From: Paenibacillaceae bacterium
Lineage (GTDB): Bacteria > Bacillota > Bacilli > Paenibacillales > Paenibacillaceae
Reading direction: 5' to 3'
DNA: 64,000 nt
Assembly (NCBI GenBank): GCA_900766135.1
Contig: CAAFUF010000034.1
Coordinates: 1 to 64,000, forward strand
The translations under genes were made by a program, and so were the position numbers. The notes beneath the pieces are model-generated. The model did not search any database, was not told the origin of the DNA, and saw only the letters and a program-made list of their open reading frames with translations. Each line of letters opens with the position of its first letter. Position 1 is the stretch's first letter. Positions 1 through 9,411 of the stretch are shown piece by piece.

Positions 1-15
1 CTAAGCCAACAAAGT

Positions 16-57
16 AAAATAGTCGGCCAGGAATAGAGTGTCCTAGCCGACTATTTT
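16..57. terminator. Bidirectional intrinsic terminator
   Basis: A 12-bp perfect stem (AAAATAGTCGGC at 16-27 against GCCGACTATTTT at 46-57), with an A-run on one side and a T-run on the other, so it could stop transcription in both directions. It probably serves a gene outside the left edge and/or the minus-strand permease operon. The rest of 58-179 shows no gene or clear signal. Confidence 0.8.
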
Positions 58-179
58 TTCAAGCAGGACACATTTCAGTCCCTTGAGTAATTTGATTTAC
101 TACCTTTTGGGACAGCCCCATTTGTCGATTTTACCCGCAAATTACTGCAGTTTTGCAGTTATTTGCTAAGCAACACGAC

Positions 180-212
180 AACAGCCCCCGGTCCGATGGA
201 CCAGGGGCTGTT
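180..212 (-). terminator. Stem-loop after the permease operon
   Basis: AACAGCCCC (180-188) pairs with GGGGCTGTT (204-212), and the loop itself can pair GGTCC with GGACC. It lies 24 bp past the stop of the minus-strand permease gene. The downstream tract on the minus strand is only moderately T-rich, so termination strength is uncertain. Confidence 0.6.
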
Positions 213-235
213 CAAATTCCGCTTTACAAAGAAGA

Positions 236-1066
236 TCAACCTTTCACCGCGCCGGCGACAACGCCTTTGACGATGTATTTTTGCAGGAAGATAAATACGA
301 TGATCGAAGGCAGCACGGCCATTACCATGGCGGTCATCGCGTATTGCCAGTCGGAGGTGTATTGTCCGACGAAGGTGTACGCGGCCAGCGTCAGCGTCTT
401 GGTTGCCGGCGAGCCGTTCACCATGAGCAGCGGGAGCAGGAAGTCGTTCCAGATCCACATGACGTCGATGATGATGATCGTGGTGGTTACCGATTTTAGC
501 AGCGGGAAGATGACGCTGAAGAACAACCGGAAGCCGGAGGCGCCGTCGATCGTGGCGCTTTCGTCGATTTCCTTCGGAATCCCCTTCACGAAGCCGTGGT
601 AGATGAACAGGGCCAGCGGAGCGCCGAAGCCCCAGTACAGAATGCCAAGTCCCCACGTGCTGTCGGAGAGATGAAAGTTCTTCGCCATCTGCAGGACCGT
701 CAGCATGATCGATTGGAACGGAATCAGCATCGGCATGATGCAGATAAAGTAGATGATCGAGCTGGCTTTGGATTTCGTGCGGGCCAGCTTGTACGCGGCG
801 ATGGACGAGATCAGCACGATCCCGGCCAAGCCGAGGATGGTAATCACCGCATTATTGAGGAACAGCCGCGGATAGTTGATAAACTCCCAAACATAGCTGT
901 AGTTTTCGAAAGCCAGCTTCTTTGGCAAAGCGATAACGTCGGTCATGACTTCGGAGAAGCTCTTCAACGAGTTGATGATCGTCAGGAACAACGGATACAG
1001 GAACAGGATCGAGAGCAGCACCATCGCGATTTCCAGGACAATGCGGCCTGCCGTATTCTTTTTCAT
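236..1066 (-). CDS. Carbohydrate ABC transporter permease, MalG/AraQ type
   Basis: An inner-membrane subunit (276 aa) of a binding-protein-dependent sugar importer. About six hydrophobic helices are visible. The cytoplasmic EAA loop, which docks the ATPase, is seen around residues 165-178 (EIDESATIDGAS). Length and the C-terminal pattern ending in AGAVKG are typical of the MalG/AraQ subfamily. Its start codon overlaps the stop of the upstream permease by one base (TAATG), so the two are translationally coupled. The binding lipoprotein is encoded on the opposite strand at 5783, and no ATPase gene is present. Substrate is not provable from sequence; the nearby GH36 enzyme suggests alpha-galactosides. 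Confidence 0.93.
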   Translation of the reverse strand: MKKNTAGRIVLEIAMVLLSILFLYPLFLTIINSLKSFSEVMTDVIALPKKLAFENYSYVWEFINYPRLFLNNAVITILGLAGIVLISSIAAYKLARTKSKASSIIYFICIMPMLIPFQSIMLTVLQMAKNFHLSDSTWGLGILYWGFGAPLALFIYHGFVKGIPKEIDESATIDGASGFRLFFSVIFPLLKSVTTTIIIIDVMWIWNDFLLPLLMVNGSPATKTLTLAAYTFVGQYTSDWQYAMTAMVMAVLPSIIVFIFLQKYIVKGVVAGAVKG

Positions 1067-1953
1067 TACGCCTCAACCTCCCTGCGTTTGAAGATGGTGA
1101 GCTGAATCACCGTAATAATCAGCACCGCTACGAACAGGATCAGCGCTTTGGCCGTACCGTAGCCGTACAGGTTGTTCTGGAACGTGTCGCGGTAAATGTC
1201 GTACGCCACGCTGTACGTCGTGCCGCCAGGGCCGCCGCCGGTCAAGGACAGGATCACGTCGAAGACCTTGATCGAGTTGGTCAGCGCCATAAAGACGGAA
1301 ATCGTAATCGATGGAGCAAGCAGCGGCAGCGTGACGTTAAAGAATCTGCGGAACGGACCGGCGCCGTCTACCGTGGCGGCTTCCTTCAAATCGTCCGGGA
1401 CGGATTGCAAACCCGCAATGTAGATGACCATGTAGAACCCGATCGATTGCCAGATGGATACGAACAACACCGAGATGAAGGCGAGTCCGGGTTCACCGAG
1501 CCAGCTTAGGGCAAATACGCCCCAGCCCGTGCTTTCGCCAAGCGACTCGAAACCTTGCATGAAGATGAACTTCCAGATAAAGCCGACGATGACCAAGCTG
1601 AGAATGTACGGGATAAAGAAGGCGGCTCTCAGCCAGTTGGTCGACTTCAGCTTCATATCGAGCACCAGCGCCAGCAAAATCGCCAGCACGTTGATGAGCA
1701 CGATATAAAGGATCGCGTATTTGATCGTAAACCAGGCGGCATGCGAGAAGTTCGCGTCGCCCATGAAAATTTGCTTGAAATTGTCGAGTCCGATAAATTT
1801 AGGATGTTTGGATATCCCGTTCCACTTGGTCAGGGAATAACGTATCGTCATGACAAACGGATAATAGAAGACTGCGATGATGGAAATTAGAATCGGCAGC
1901 GTAAATACGCCAAACTCTAATCTCTCGCCCCGTTTTCTCCCTAGTTTGAACAT
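1066..1953 (-). CDS. Carbohydrate ABC transporter permease, MalF/UgpA type
   Basis: The first permease (295 aa) of the importer. It has six predicted helices and an EAA loop near residues 190-202 (LKEAATVDGAG). The ATG at 1953 was chosen because AAAGAGGTG lies just upstream; a longer reading frame to 2013 lacks a ribosome site and adds a non-membrane extension unlike the family. It overlaps the MalG-type gene by one base. Transcription diverges from the kinase gene at 2139, and the 185-bp intergenic region holds one copy of a motif also found before the binding-protein gene. Confidence 0.93.
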   Translation of the reverse strand: MFKLGRKRGERLEFGVFTLPILISIIAVFYYPFVMTIRYSLTKWNGISKHPKFIGLDNFKQIFMGDANFSHAAWFTIKYAILYIVLINVLAILLALVLDMKLKSTNWLRAAFFIPYILSLVIVGFIWKFIFMQGFESLGESTGWGVFALSWLGEPGLAFISVLFVSIWQSIGFYMVIYIAGLQSVPDDLKEAATVDGAGPFRRFFNVTLPLLAPSITISVFMALTNSIKVFDVILSLTGGGPGGTTYSVAYDIYRDTFQNNLYGYGTAKALILFVAVLIITVIQLTIFKRREVEA

Positions 1954-2081
1954 AATGGCACCTCTTTTTCGTGACGTATTGGTAAAAGATCGGGTGATGC
2001 CGGTTCCCTGCACACCTTAGCTTTTTCGGCTATAATGATTATAAAACAGCGGTTTTGCCGTCAAAATGGATTTAAGAAAAC

Positions 2082-2100
2082 AGTTAAGGGTAAAAAGGTG
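2082..2100 (+). promoter_or_regulatory. Candidate response-regulator site, copy 1
   Basis: AGTTAAGGGTAAAAAGGTG lies between the divergent permease and kinase genes. A copy with 18 of 19 identical bases occurs inverted at 5627-5645, before the binding-protein gene. Recurrence at the two promoters of one transport system suggests an operator, most simply for the YesN-type regulator encoded between them. The function is inferred. Confidence 0.55.
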
Positions 2101-2138
2101 AACTCGCTTTTTTCCCGGTGTACTAGAAACGAGGGGCT

Positions 2139-3968
2139 ATGTTCAACCGCATCCGAAGCATGTTAAAGACGCTTACTGACCGGGTTTCGCGTAGACTGGT
2201 CAATAAGCTTATTTTGTTGTTTACGACGATAATTATTCTAGTGGTCAGCCTCCTGACGGTCATTTCTTATCAGATGCTTGAGCGGGAATCGGTAAACCAC
2301 AGCATGACCAGCACGGCAAACAATCTGAAACTGGTCAATCAGAAGCTGGAGGACTACCTCGCCGGCGTCGAGCAGCTGTCCCTGCCGCAAATCCACTACC
2401 AGGAAATCCTTCAGGCGATCATGAACGAAGAATCGGATTATGCGTCGAAAATGTATCTGGAGGATTATCTGCGCGAGCTGTTCTATTCGCGAAACGACCT
2501 GGAGAGCATTTATTTATACCTGATCGATCAGCACAAATACTACTCCATCACGCGCGAAGCTTATAACGTTACGGTTCGGTCGAGCTACCAGGAGGGAATT
2601 CCGGATCAGCCGTGGTACAAGCAGGCGATGGAGAGCCGTCATAACCAATCTTATCAATCGTTTATCGTGCCGGGGGCCAAGTCGGGTTACAGCATGGCGG
2701 AAGAACCGGATTTTATGGGTTATCACCGCGTTCTTCGCTCCCTGGTGACCCGCGAACCGAAAGCGGTGGTTTCCTTCTATTTGAAACCGACGGTGAAAGA
2801 CCAGATTCTGAAGGATGTTCCGTTTGAGAACGGCGAGCATCTTCTGTATCTGGATCCGGAGAACATCCCATTCCATGTGGACGAGCCGGCCTTCCTCGAT
2901 CAGGTAAGCCAAGCGCCATGGCTCGCCCGGCTTGGGGAGGACGCGGCGATGAAGCCGTTGACCTGGACCGACGAGTCGGGTCACCAATACCTGATCGTAT
3001 ATAACGTTGAAACCAACGGGGGCTGGAAGCTGGTCAAACCGATCCCGTACAGCAACATTTACGCGGCGGCCAAGGCGACGCGGAACCTGGGTTATTTGAT
3101 CGGGATGATTTTTCTGCTGATTTCGATCATTCTGGTCACGCTGCTCTCCAATAAAATCACGAGTCCGCTCAAAAGTTTGTCCCTCCAAATGCGCCGCTTT
3201 AGCGAAGGGACCTTTGACGCGGAGATCCCGGTGAAGGGCCGGGACGAAATCGCCTATCTATCGCGGCACTTCAACCGGATGGTCCGGCGGACGAACGATT
3301 TGATCAACGAGCGCTATAAGATGAAGCTGGTGGAGAAAAACGCCATCCTCAAAGCGCTTGAGGCGGAGATTAATCCGCACTTTCTGTATAACGCGCTGCA
3401 GGCGATTTCGACCAAGGCGCTGAAGAGCGGGGACGACGAAGTGGCCGATATGGTGGATGCCTTGGCCTTAACGCTAAGATATTGCATAAGTGGAAAAGAC
3501 ATCGTAAACGCTAGGGAGGAGCTGAAACACATCGAACGTTACCTCGCGCTGCAGAAGGCCCGGTTCGGCAGCCGCTTGGAGGTCATGATCGAGTGGGAAG
3601 AGGCCCTCAAGGAGCTGCAAATTCCGAAGCTGTCCGTTCAATCCCTGGTCGAAAATTCCATCAAGCACGGATTGGAGAAATTGTCGAGCGGCATCACCAT
3701 CCGGATCCGTGCCGAGCTGAACGATACCCATGCCGCGATTTCCGTGCGGGACAACGGACCGGGCATTTCCCCGGAGCGCATGGAGCAAATTCAGGCTTCG
3801 TTCCGCCAGGAATGGGAGGAGCAGGAGGGAGAGAACATCGGGCTCAAAAACCTGCACACCCGCCTGAAGCTTCTCTACGGGGAAGAAGCCGAGCTGAGCA
3901 TCCAAAGCGATGAGCAAGGCACGGAGATGCGTATGTTGATACCGCGGGGGGGCAGCAGTCATGTATAA
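2139..3968 (+). CDS. YesM-type sensor histidine kinase
   Basis: A membrane-bound kinase (609 aa) of the two-component system controlling the neighbouring importer. Order of parts: helix at about 22-43, a large extracellular sensor domain, second helix near 317-340, HAMP segment to about 390, then the His-kinase domain with phospho-acceptor His414 in NPHFLYNAL, N-box around residue 506 (ENSIKHG) and ATP-lid motif DNGPG from about 538. Sensors of this family usually read the loading state of a sugar-binding lipoprotein. The gene overlaps the response regulator by 8 bp, which implies coupled translation. Confidence 0.95.
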   Translation: MFNRIRSMLKTLTDRVSRRLVNKLILLFTTIIILVVSLLTVISYQMLERESVNHSMTSTANNLKLVNQKLEDYLAGVEQLSLPQIHYQEILQAIMNEESDYASKMYLEDYLRELFYSRNDLESIYLYLIDQHKYYSITREAYNVTVRSSYQEGIPDQPWYKQAMESRHNQSYQSFIVPGAKSGYSMAEEPDFMGYHRVLRSLVTREPKAVVSFYLKPTVKDQILKDVPFENGEHLLYLDPENIPFHVDEPAFLDQVSQAPWLARLGEDAAMKPLTWTDESGHQYLIVYNVETNGGWKLVKPIPYSNIYAAAKATRNLGYLIGMIFLLISIILVTLLSNKITSPLKSLSLQMRRFSEGTFDAEIPVKGRDEIAYLSRHFNRMVRRTNDLINERYKMKLVEKNAILKALEAEINPHFLYNALQAISTKALKSGDDEVADMVDALALTLRYCISGKDIVNAREELKHIERYLALQKARFGSRLEVMIEWEEALKELQIPKLSVQSLVENSIKHGLEKLSSGITIRIRAELNDTHAAISVRDNGPGISPERMEQIQASFRQEWEEQEGENIGLKNLHTRLKLLYGEEAELSIQSDEQGTEMRMLIPRGGSSHV

Positions 3969-5610
3969 AGTGTTGATTATCGATGATGAGGAACCGCTTC
4001 GGGAAGCGATTCGGATTTTGGGGAATTGGCAGGACCTTGAGGTTAGCGAAATATGGGAAGCGACCGACGGGAAAGCGGGTCTTGCGATGCTGGAACAGCA
4101 CAAGCCGGATATCGTGATGGTCGACATGAAGATGCCCGAGCTGAACGGGGTCGAATTCTTGCGGATCGTGGAGCAGGAGTATCCCGAGCTGTTGACGATC
4201 GTCATCAGCGGGTATAACGACTTTGAATTCACCCGTCAGGCAATCCATGCCCGAGTAGTGGATTACCTGCTGAAGCCGGTCAATCGCCAGGACTTGAACC
4301 AGGCGCTTCGCAAAGCGATCGACGTGCTGAAGGCCAAACGCCAGATTCAAAGCGAATCGATCACCCGGAACATTGCCTTTAATCTATCGCTTCCGAAATT
4401 GAAAGAGAAAATTTATCTATCCATTATTGAGCGCAGCTTTAAAAAGCTAAGCAGTCAGGCGTTTCTGCCCCTGATCGGCGCGGATGATCCGGATCATCGA
4501 TTCGGCGTGCTCGTCCTGCGGATCATGAATATGGAGGCCGTGCGGGACAGCCGGTTTAACCGCGACCGGGAGCTGCTTTATTTTGCCGTGGCTAACGTCG
4601 TTAACGATGTCGCGGTGGACAGCCTGCAATGCTTCAGCTTCGCCAATCCGAAGCAGGAGCGGGAAATGATCGCGGTCTACACGGCGCGGGGCGGCTATCC
4701 GCAAGAGATCGCCTTCCGTGCGGGAGAGCTGATGCGGAAGGTTGTCTCAACGCTAAGCGGGCTATTCGGGGTGAAGGCCGCCGGAGGCATCGGCCGGTAT
4801 TGCGAGGATGTTCTGGACCTGGCCGGCTCCTATGAGGAGGCGGTCGCCGGCATTCAGAGCGTCGATCTGCTGAAGCTTAAAGGGAGTGCCGTTATCGGGG
4901 AATCCGATAAGCCGGCGAACAAGGAGACGTTCTCCTTCTCCAGCCGCATGCCGATCCTGCGGGGCGCGCTGGAGGCAGGAAATCTGAACCATGCCAAATC
5001 GGTCATGGCCGAATTCGCCAAGAGCATCCGAACTTCCGGCTTCTGCAGCATCGGCGCTGCCGACCGGTTACTGCGGGAAATCGTCGTACTGATGAACGAT
5101 ACGGCTTCGGAGCTTGGCGTTCCGGCGGACAAGCTTCCTTCATCCGGGGGGGATCGATCGCTGCAGGCGCTTGGGCTGCGTACGGATTTTGCCACATTTG
5201 ACCAGTTCGAAGCCTTGCTGCTGGATTTGGCCGAGTATTACCACGAGCAAGTCCGCCGGTCGATGGCCGCGGGCCGTCCGTTCAGTGTCGAAGATATCAA
5301 GGAATATATCGACAATCACTATTTCGAGGACATCAAAATTTCGGTATTCACGGAGAAGTATTTTCTGAGCCGCGAGTATTTGATGAAGCTGTTTAAGCAA
5401 CAATATGGTTGCGGCATTCACGAATATGTGCAAAAGGTCCGTATGGATAAGGCCAAGGAGCTGCTTGACGACTCGGCGCTCAAAATCCAGGAGATTTCCG
5501 AAATGCTGGGCTATAAAGACAAGAACTACTTTAGCAAGGCGTTCCGGAATTACTATGACCTGTCGCCGTCCGAATACCGCCAGCAGCAGGAAGAAAGGGT
5601 CAAAAAGTGA
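3961..5610 (+). CDS. YesN-type response regulator, AraC output domain
   Basis: A 549-aa regulator with an N-terminal receiver domain (acidic pair D9/D10, phospho-acceptor D55 in MVDMKMPE, conserved K105 in LLKP), a long middle region without recognisable motif, and a C-terminal AraC-type double helix-turn-helix from about residue 440 ending in the family signature YKDKNYFSKAFRNYY. It is the partner of the overlapping kinase. The likely targets are the divergent permease promoter and the downstream lipoprotein promoter, both carrying the same 19-bp motif. This regulation is inferred. Confidence 0.95.
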   Translation: MYKVLIIDDEEPLREAIRILGNWQDLEVSEIWEATDGKAGLAMLEQHKPDIVMVDMKMPELNGVEFLRIVEQEYPELLTIVISGYNDFEFTRQAIHARVVDYLLKPVNRQDLNQALRKAIDVLKAKRQIQSESITRNIAFNLSLPKLKEKIYLSIIERSFKKLSSQAFLPLIGADDPDHRFGVLVLRIMNMEAVRDSRFNRDRELLYFAVANVVNDVAVDSLQCFSFANPKQEREMIAVYTARGGYPQEIAFRAGELMRKVVSTLSGLFGVKAAGGIGRYCEDVLDLAGSYEEAVAGIQSVDLLKLKGSAVIGESDKPANKETFSFSSRMPILRGALEAGNLNHAKSVMAEFAKSIRTSGFCSIGAADRLLREIVVLMNDTASELGVPADKLPSSGGDRSLQALGLRTDFATFDQFEALLLDLAEYYHEQVRRSMAAGRPFSVEDIKEYIDNHYFEDIKISVFTEKYFLSREYLMKLFKQQYGCGIHEYVQKVRMDKAKELLDDSALKIQEISEMLGYKDKNYFSKAFRNYYDLSPSEYRQQQEERVKK

Positions 5611-5626
5611 ACTCGCGGGAGAACTC

Positions 5627-5645
5627 CACTTTTTTACCCTTAACT
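5627..5645 (-). promoter_or_regulatory. Candidate response-regulator site, copy 2
   Basis: Reverse complement of the motif at 2082-2100 with one mismatch. It is 17 bp past the regulator's stop codon and 138 bp before the binding-protein start, a plausible place for an activator site. No strong intrinsic terminator follows the regulator gene, so the lipoprotein may have both readthrough and its own promoter. Confidence 0.55.
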
Positions 5646-5782
5646 CACCACATATCTACATTTTTTCACCCGAACCTTTTCTTTAGAATAGGGAGCATAG
5701 AAGGTAGCGATTACCACTTACTAAAGTGAGGGTCCTACCTCTAAAAGAAAATGACAACCAAAAGAAAGTGGGGGCGTTCGTA

Positions 5783-7105
5783 ATGAAGAAAAAAATCCTG
5801 GCCCTGTCGTTTAGCCTTGTGCTGCTCATGGGCCTGCTATCCGCTTGCGGGGGCAACAATAACGCGGCGAATAACGGAGCGAATAACGCGGGTGCCGGAA
5901 ACGGCGGAGCGACGGATGATTCCAAACCGGTAACGATCAATATGTTTACGGCTTCTCCGGAATATACCGATGCGTTTAACGCCTACATCGCGGAATATAA
6001 GAAAGTGAAGCCTAACGTTACGATCAACCTGGAAATCATGCAAGCCGACTACAACACGGTATTGAAATCGAGAATCGCGGCGGGCAGTACGCCTGACGTA
6101 TTCCAAACGACGGCGGGCGGAGACATCGACACCTTTGCCGAATACAGCGCCGATTTGACGGATCAACCGCTGGCTGCGGCCATGACCGACGCCGTTCGCG
6201 CAAACATGACCTCCTCCGACGGAAAAGTACTGGGTTTGCCGGTCAAAGGCAACTTGTTCTCCTTGATCTACAACAAGCAGCTGTTGGAAGAAGCGGGAGT
6301 TACGACTTTCCCGAAAACAACGGCTGAACTGGACGACGCCATCGCCAAGCTGGAAGCTAAAGGTATCACGCCATTCGCGAATGCATACAAAGAATGGTGG
6401 GTATGGAAGCACGTATTCCAGCATTTCGTAAACGCGGCAGCACAAGACGCCGGCGTAACGTCGCAAGATCTGGTGAGCAGCTTTATCGCCGGGGACGTCA
6501 AAATCAAGGATTACCCTGTCCTGTACAACAACTTCTTTAACTTTGTCGACACGACGGTGAAACATGGCACCGACAAACCGCTGGAACGCGACAGCAATGC
6601 GCAAGTCAGCGACTTTGCATCCGGCAAAGCAGCCATCATGGTGGGGAAAGGCGCATGGGACGAAGAAGCGATCAAGAAAATTACTCCGGACATCCAAATC
6701 GGCATCGCCGGGTACCCGGTCAGCGACAAAGCGGAGCAAGCAACGATCATCACCGGTGCGGACCAAGCTTTGCGCATCAATAAGGATTCCGCGGTAGTTA
6801 ACGAAACGATCGAATTCTTTAACTGGCTGTACACTTCCGACTACGGCAAGAGCTGGTTCTCCACGGTAGCGAAAGTCATTCCTCCGATCAAGGACGCTCC
6901 GCTTCCGGAACTGGATATGCCGAAGCAAATGAATGAAATCCTGAAATCCGAGCCGTCGGGCGACCTGGCGATCAACTACTCGCTGGATACGTTCCATCAA
7001 AAATTCGGCGAGATCATGCAGTCCTACATCGGCGGCAGCAAATCGAAGGATCAAGCAGTAACCGAAATCGAACAAGCATGGGTACAACTGGGTTCGGCTC
7101 AATAA
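5783..7105 (+). CDS. Extracellular sugar-binding lipoprotein (ABC importer)
   Basis: A family 1 solute-binding protein (440 aa). It begins with a lipoprotein signal peptide (basic MKKK, hydrophobic core, lipobox LLSAC) followed by a low-complexity Asn/Ala/Gly linker, then the binding domain. The ATG at 5783 is chosen because the signal peptide starts there and AAAGTGGGGG precedes it. It delivers sugar to the two permeases encoded at 236-1953 on the other strand. A strong terminator follows at 7141, which would let this gene be made in excess of the enzyme gene downstream. Confidence 0.94.
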   Translation: MKKKILALSFSLVLLMGLLSACGGNNNAANNGANNAGAGNGGATDDSKPVTINMFTASPEYTDAFNAYIAEYKKVKPNVTINLEIMQADYNTVLKSRIAAGSTPDVFQTTAGGDIDTFAEYSADLTDQPLAAAMTDAVRANMTSSDGKVLGLPVKGNLFSLIYNKQLLEEAGVTTFPKTTAELDDAIAKLEAKGITPFANAYKEWWVWKHVFQHFVNAAAQDAGVTSQDLVSSFIAGDVKIKDYPVLYNNFFNFVDTTVKHGTDKPLERDSNAQVSDFASGKAAIMVGKGAWDEEAIKKITPDIQIGIAGYPVSDKAEQATIITGADQALRINKDSAVVNETIEFFNWLYTSDYGKSWFSTVAKVIPPIKDAPLPELDMPKQMNEILKSEPSGDLAINYSLDTFHQKFGEIMQSYIGGSKSKDQAVTEIEQAWVQLGSAQ

Positions 7106-7140
7106 AAATCGAGAATCTCGGTTGTTCATAAACGCAAATG

Positions 7141-7173
7141 AACCCAGCACCACCTCCGGTGCTGGGTTTTGTT
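7141..7173 (+). terminator. Terminator between lipoprotein and alpha-galactosidase genes
   Basis: An 11-bp perfect stem (AACCCAGCACC at 7141-7151, GGTGCTGGGTT at 7158-7168), 6-nt loop and T-rich tail. It sits inside what would otherwise be one operon and probably limits readthrough into the GH36 gene. Confidence 0.9.
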
Positions 7174-7208
7174 TTTACTTACGATTGGCGAAGGGGTGTG
7201 CGAGAGTG

Positions 7209-9311
7209 ATGAGCAGAATCGAGCTACGGGAAAACGGCTTACATCTGGTATTGGAGGTAACGCAAGAGAAGGATGTGCGGCTGCTTCATTTTGGGGCAAG
7301 CGCGCTGAACGAAACGCAGATCCGGGAGGAAAGCAAACCGGGCTTCCGACTGATGGAGCTGCAGCTGACCGGAGAGGACCGGGCCGAATATCACGGACGA
7401 ACCCATCGGGCATCGTACCCGGGGTTACGGATGGTTTACGCCGGCCATACGAACGGCCGCAACGCATTCGGGCGGAAGCTGGAGGTTGCCCTCCGCGATC
7501 CGAAGACCGGGCTGGAGGCCGTGCAGCACGTGCAATTCTACGACGGCGTGCAGACGGTTCGGGCCTGGACGGAATTGTATAATGCCGGAACGACGGAGGT
7601 GGGCGTAGAGTACGTTTCTTCCTTTGCGTTAACCGGTCTGGATAAGGAAGGCAGCCAGGACCGGGACGATAAAATGGTATTGTCCATCCCCCATACCGGA
7701 TGGCAAAGCGAGCTGCAATGGCGGACTTACCGTTTGCCGGAGCTCGGGTTATCCCATTTGACCGACCGCAGTTCCAAACGGATTTCCTGCAGCAACACGG
7801 GTTCCTGGTCCGCCGCCGAACATATTCCGATGGCCGTGCTGGAGAACCGGGAAACGAACAGCAGCTTGTTCTGGCAGATCGAGCATAACGGTTCGTGGCA
7901 TTGGGAGATCTTCGACCAGGTTGACCAGTTGACCCTGCTTCTCAGCGGCCCGACCGAACACGATAACCACTGGTGGATATCGCTTCGGCCGGGCGAACGG
8001 TTCGTCGGCGTTCCGGTTGCGGTTGGGGCGGCAACAGGCGGCTTTGAAGAGGCGATCGGTCAACTGACCGCCTACCGCCGCCGGATTCGCCGGCCAAACG
8101 CCGATAACCGGGAGCTGCGGATCATTTTCAACGATTATATGAATTGCCTTTGGGGCTCCCCGACGACGGAGAAGCTGCTGCCGTTGATCGACGCTGCCGC
8201 CGATTCGGGTTGCGAATACTTTTGCATCGATGCCGGCTGGTATGCTCCGGGCGAGTGGTGGGACGGCGTGGGAGAATGGCTGCCTTCCTCGGAGCGGTTC
8301 CCGGAAGGAATCAAGTATGTGCTCGACTACATCCGGAGCAAAGGGATGGTTCCGGGGCTATGGCTCGAGCTGGAGGTCATGGGCATCAACAGTCCGAAGC
8401 TGGCGGACACGGACGACAGCTGGTTTTTCCTGCGGCATGGCAAACGGGTGATGGACCGCAGCCGGTACCAGTTGGATTATCGCAACCCGAAGGTTGTGGC
8501 CCACGCCGATGAGGTGATACGCCGGTTGGTGGAGGATTACGGGGTCGGTTATATCAAGATGGATTACAACATCAATGCCGGAATCGGGACTGAACGCGAG
8601 GCGGACAGCTTTGGCGACGGGCTGTTGCAGCATAACCGCGCTTACCTGGCATGGCTGGATCGCATCTTCGCACGTTATCCGGAACTCGTGATCGAGAACT
8701 GCTCCAGCGGCGGGATGCGGATGGATTACGCGATGTTGAGCCGCCATAGCATCCAATCGACCAGCGATCAGGAGAACTACGTGAACTATGCGGCGATCGC
8801 CGCCGCCTCGCCGTCTGCGCTGACGCCGGAGCAGTCCGCCATCTGGTCGTACCCGCTGCGGGAAGGCGACGACGAGGAGGTCGTCTTCAACATGGTCAAC
8901 GCGCTGCTGCTGCGCGTGCACCAAAGCGGCCACCTGGCTGAACTAAGCCCGCGCCGCCGGGAGCTCGTGAAGGAAGCGCTGGATTATTACAAGACGATCC
9001 GCGCCGACATTCCGGAGGCGCTGCCGTTCTGGCCGCTCGGGTTGCCGAAGCAGCAAGACGACTGGATTAGCCTGGGCCTGCGTCGGCCGGGCAGCGATAC
9101 GGTTTACCTGGCCGTATGGCGGACCCGCGGGGGAGCTTCGTCCCATGCCTTGCCGCTCCCATCGCTGCATGGGGAGGCGCTGGACATTCGGTGCGCTTAC
9201 CCGCAGGACTTGGATTGCGCCTGGGATTGGGATTCCGCAGCAGGTCAGCTGACGGTCACTTTGCCGCCAGCGCCGTCGGCCCGATTGTTCGAGATTCGCC
9301 GCAAATCGTAA
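7209..9311 (+). CDS. GH36 alpha-galactosidase, cytoplasmic
   Basis: A glycoside hydrolase of family 36 (700 aa, usual size) that removes terminal alpha-galactose from melibiose or raffinose-type sugars. Layout: N-terminal beta-sandwich, then a TIM barrel. The nucleophile is D452 in KMDYN and the acid/base D520 in TSDQEN; their spacing of 68 fits the family. ENCSSGG gives the usual substrate-pocket cysteine-glycine segment. No signal peptide is present, so it acts on imported sugar. ATG 7209 was chosen because the conserved N-terminus starts there, with AAGGGGTG upstream; a GTG directly before it is an alternative. Confidence 0.93.
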   Translation: MSRIELRENGLHLVLEVTQEKDVRLLHFGASALNETQIREESKPGFRLMELQLTGEDRAEYHGRTHRASYPGLRMVYAGHTNGRNAFGRKLEVALRDPKTGLEAVQHVQFYDGVQTVRAWTELYNAGTTEVGVEYVSSFALTGLDKEGSQDRDDKMVLSIPHTGWQSELQWRTYRLPELGLSHLTDRSSKRISCSNTGSWSAAEHIPMAVLENRETNSSLFWQIEHNGSWHWEIFDQVDQLTLLLSGPTEHDNHWWISLRPGERFVGVPVAVGAATGGFEEAIGQLTAYRRRIRRPNADNRELRIIFNDYMNCLWGSPTTEKLLPLIDAAADSGCEYFCIDAGWYAPGEWWDGVGEWLPSSERFPEGIKYVLDYIRSKGMVPGLWLELEVMGINSPKLADTDDSWFFLRHGKRVMDRSRYQLDYRNPKVVAHADEVIRRLVEDYGVGYIKMDYNINAGIGTEREADSFGDGLLQHNRAYLAWLDRIFARYPELVIENCSSGGMRMDYAMLSRHSIQSTSDQENYVNYAAIAAASPSALTPEQSAIWSYPLREGDDEEVVFNMVNALLLRVHQSGHLAELSPRRRELVKEALDYYKTIRADIPEALPFWPLGLPKQQDDWISLGLRRPGSDTVYLAVWRTRGGASSHALPLPSLHGEALDIRCAYPQDLDCAWDWDSAAGQLTVTLPPAPSARLFEIRRKS

Positions 9312-9325
9312 CGGAGCTTAGATGG

Positions 9326-9371
9326 AAAGACCCGCATCGCTGCATTTCCGCAGGAGATGCGGGTCTTTTTT
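9326..9371 (+). terminator. Terminator after alpha-galactosidase
   Basis: AAAGACCCGCATC at 9326-9338 pairs with GATGCGGGTCTTT starting at 9356 and is followed by a T-run. It ends the sugar locus. Confidence 0.92.
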
Positions 9372-9411
9372 GACATACGAAATGGATCAAGGTGGCCGTA
9401 TTCCGAGCAAA

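Noticed and set aside
5837..7153. 438-aa minus-strand reading frame opposite the lipoprotein gene
   Set aside because: It mirrors a clear lipoprotein gene, has Arg/Val-rich composition typical of antisense frames in GC-rich DNA, no ribosome site and no recognisable domain.
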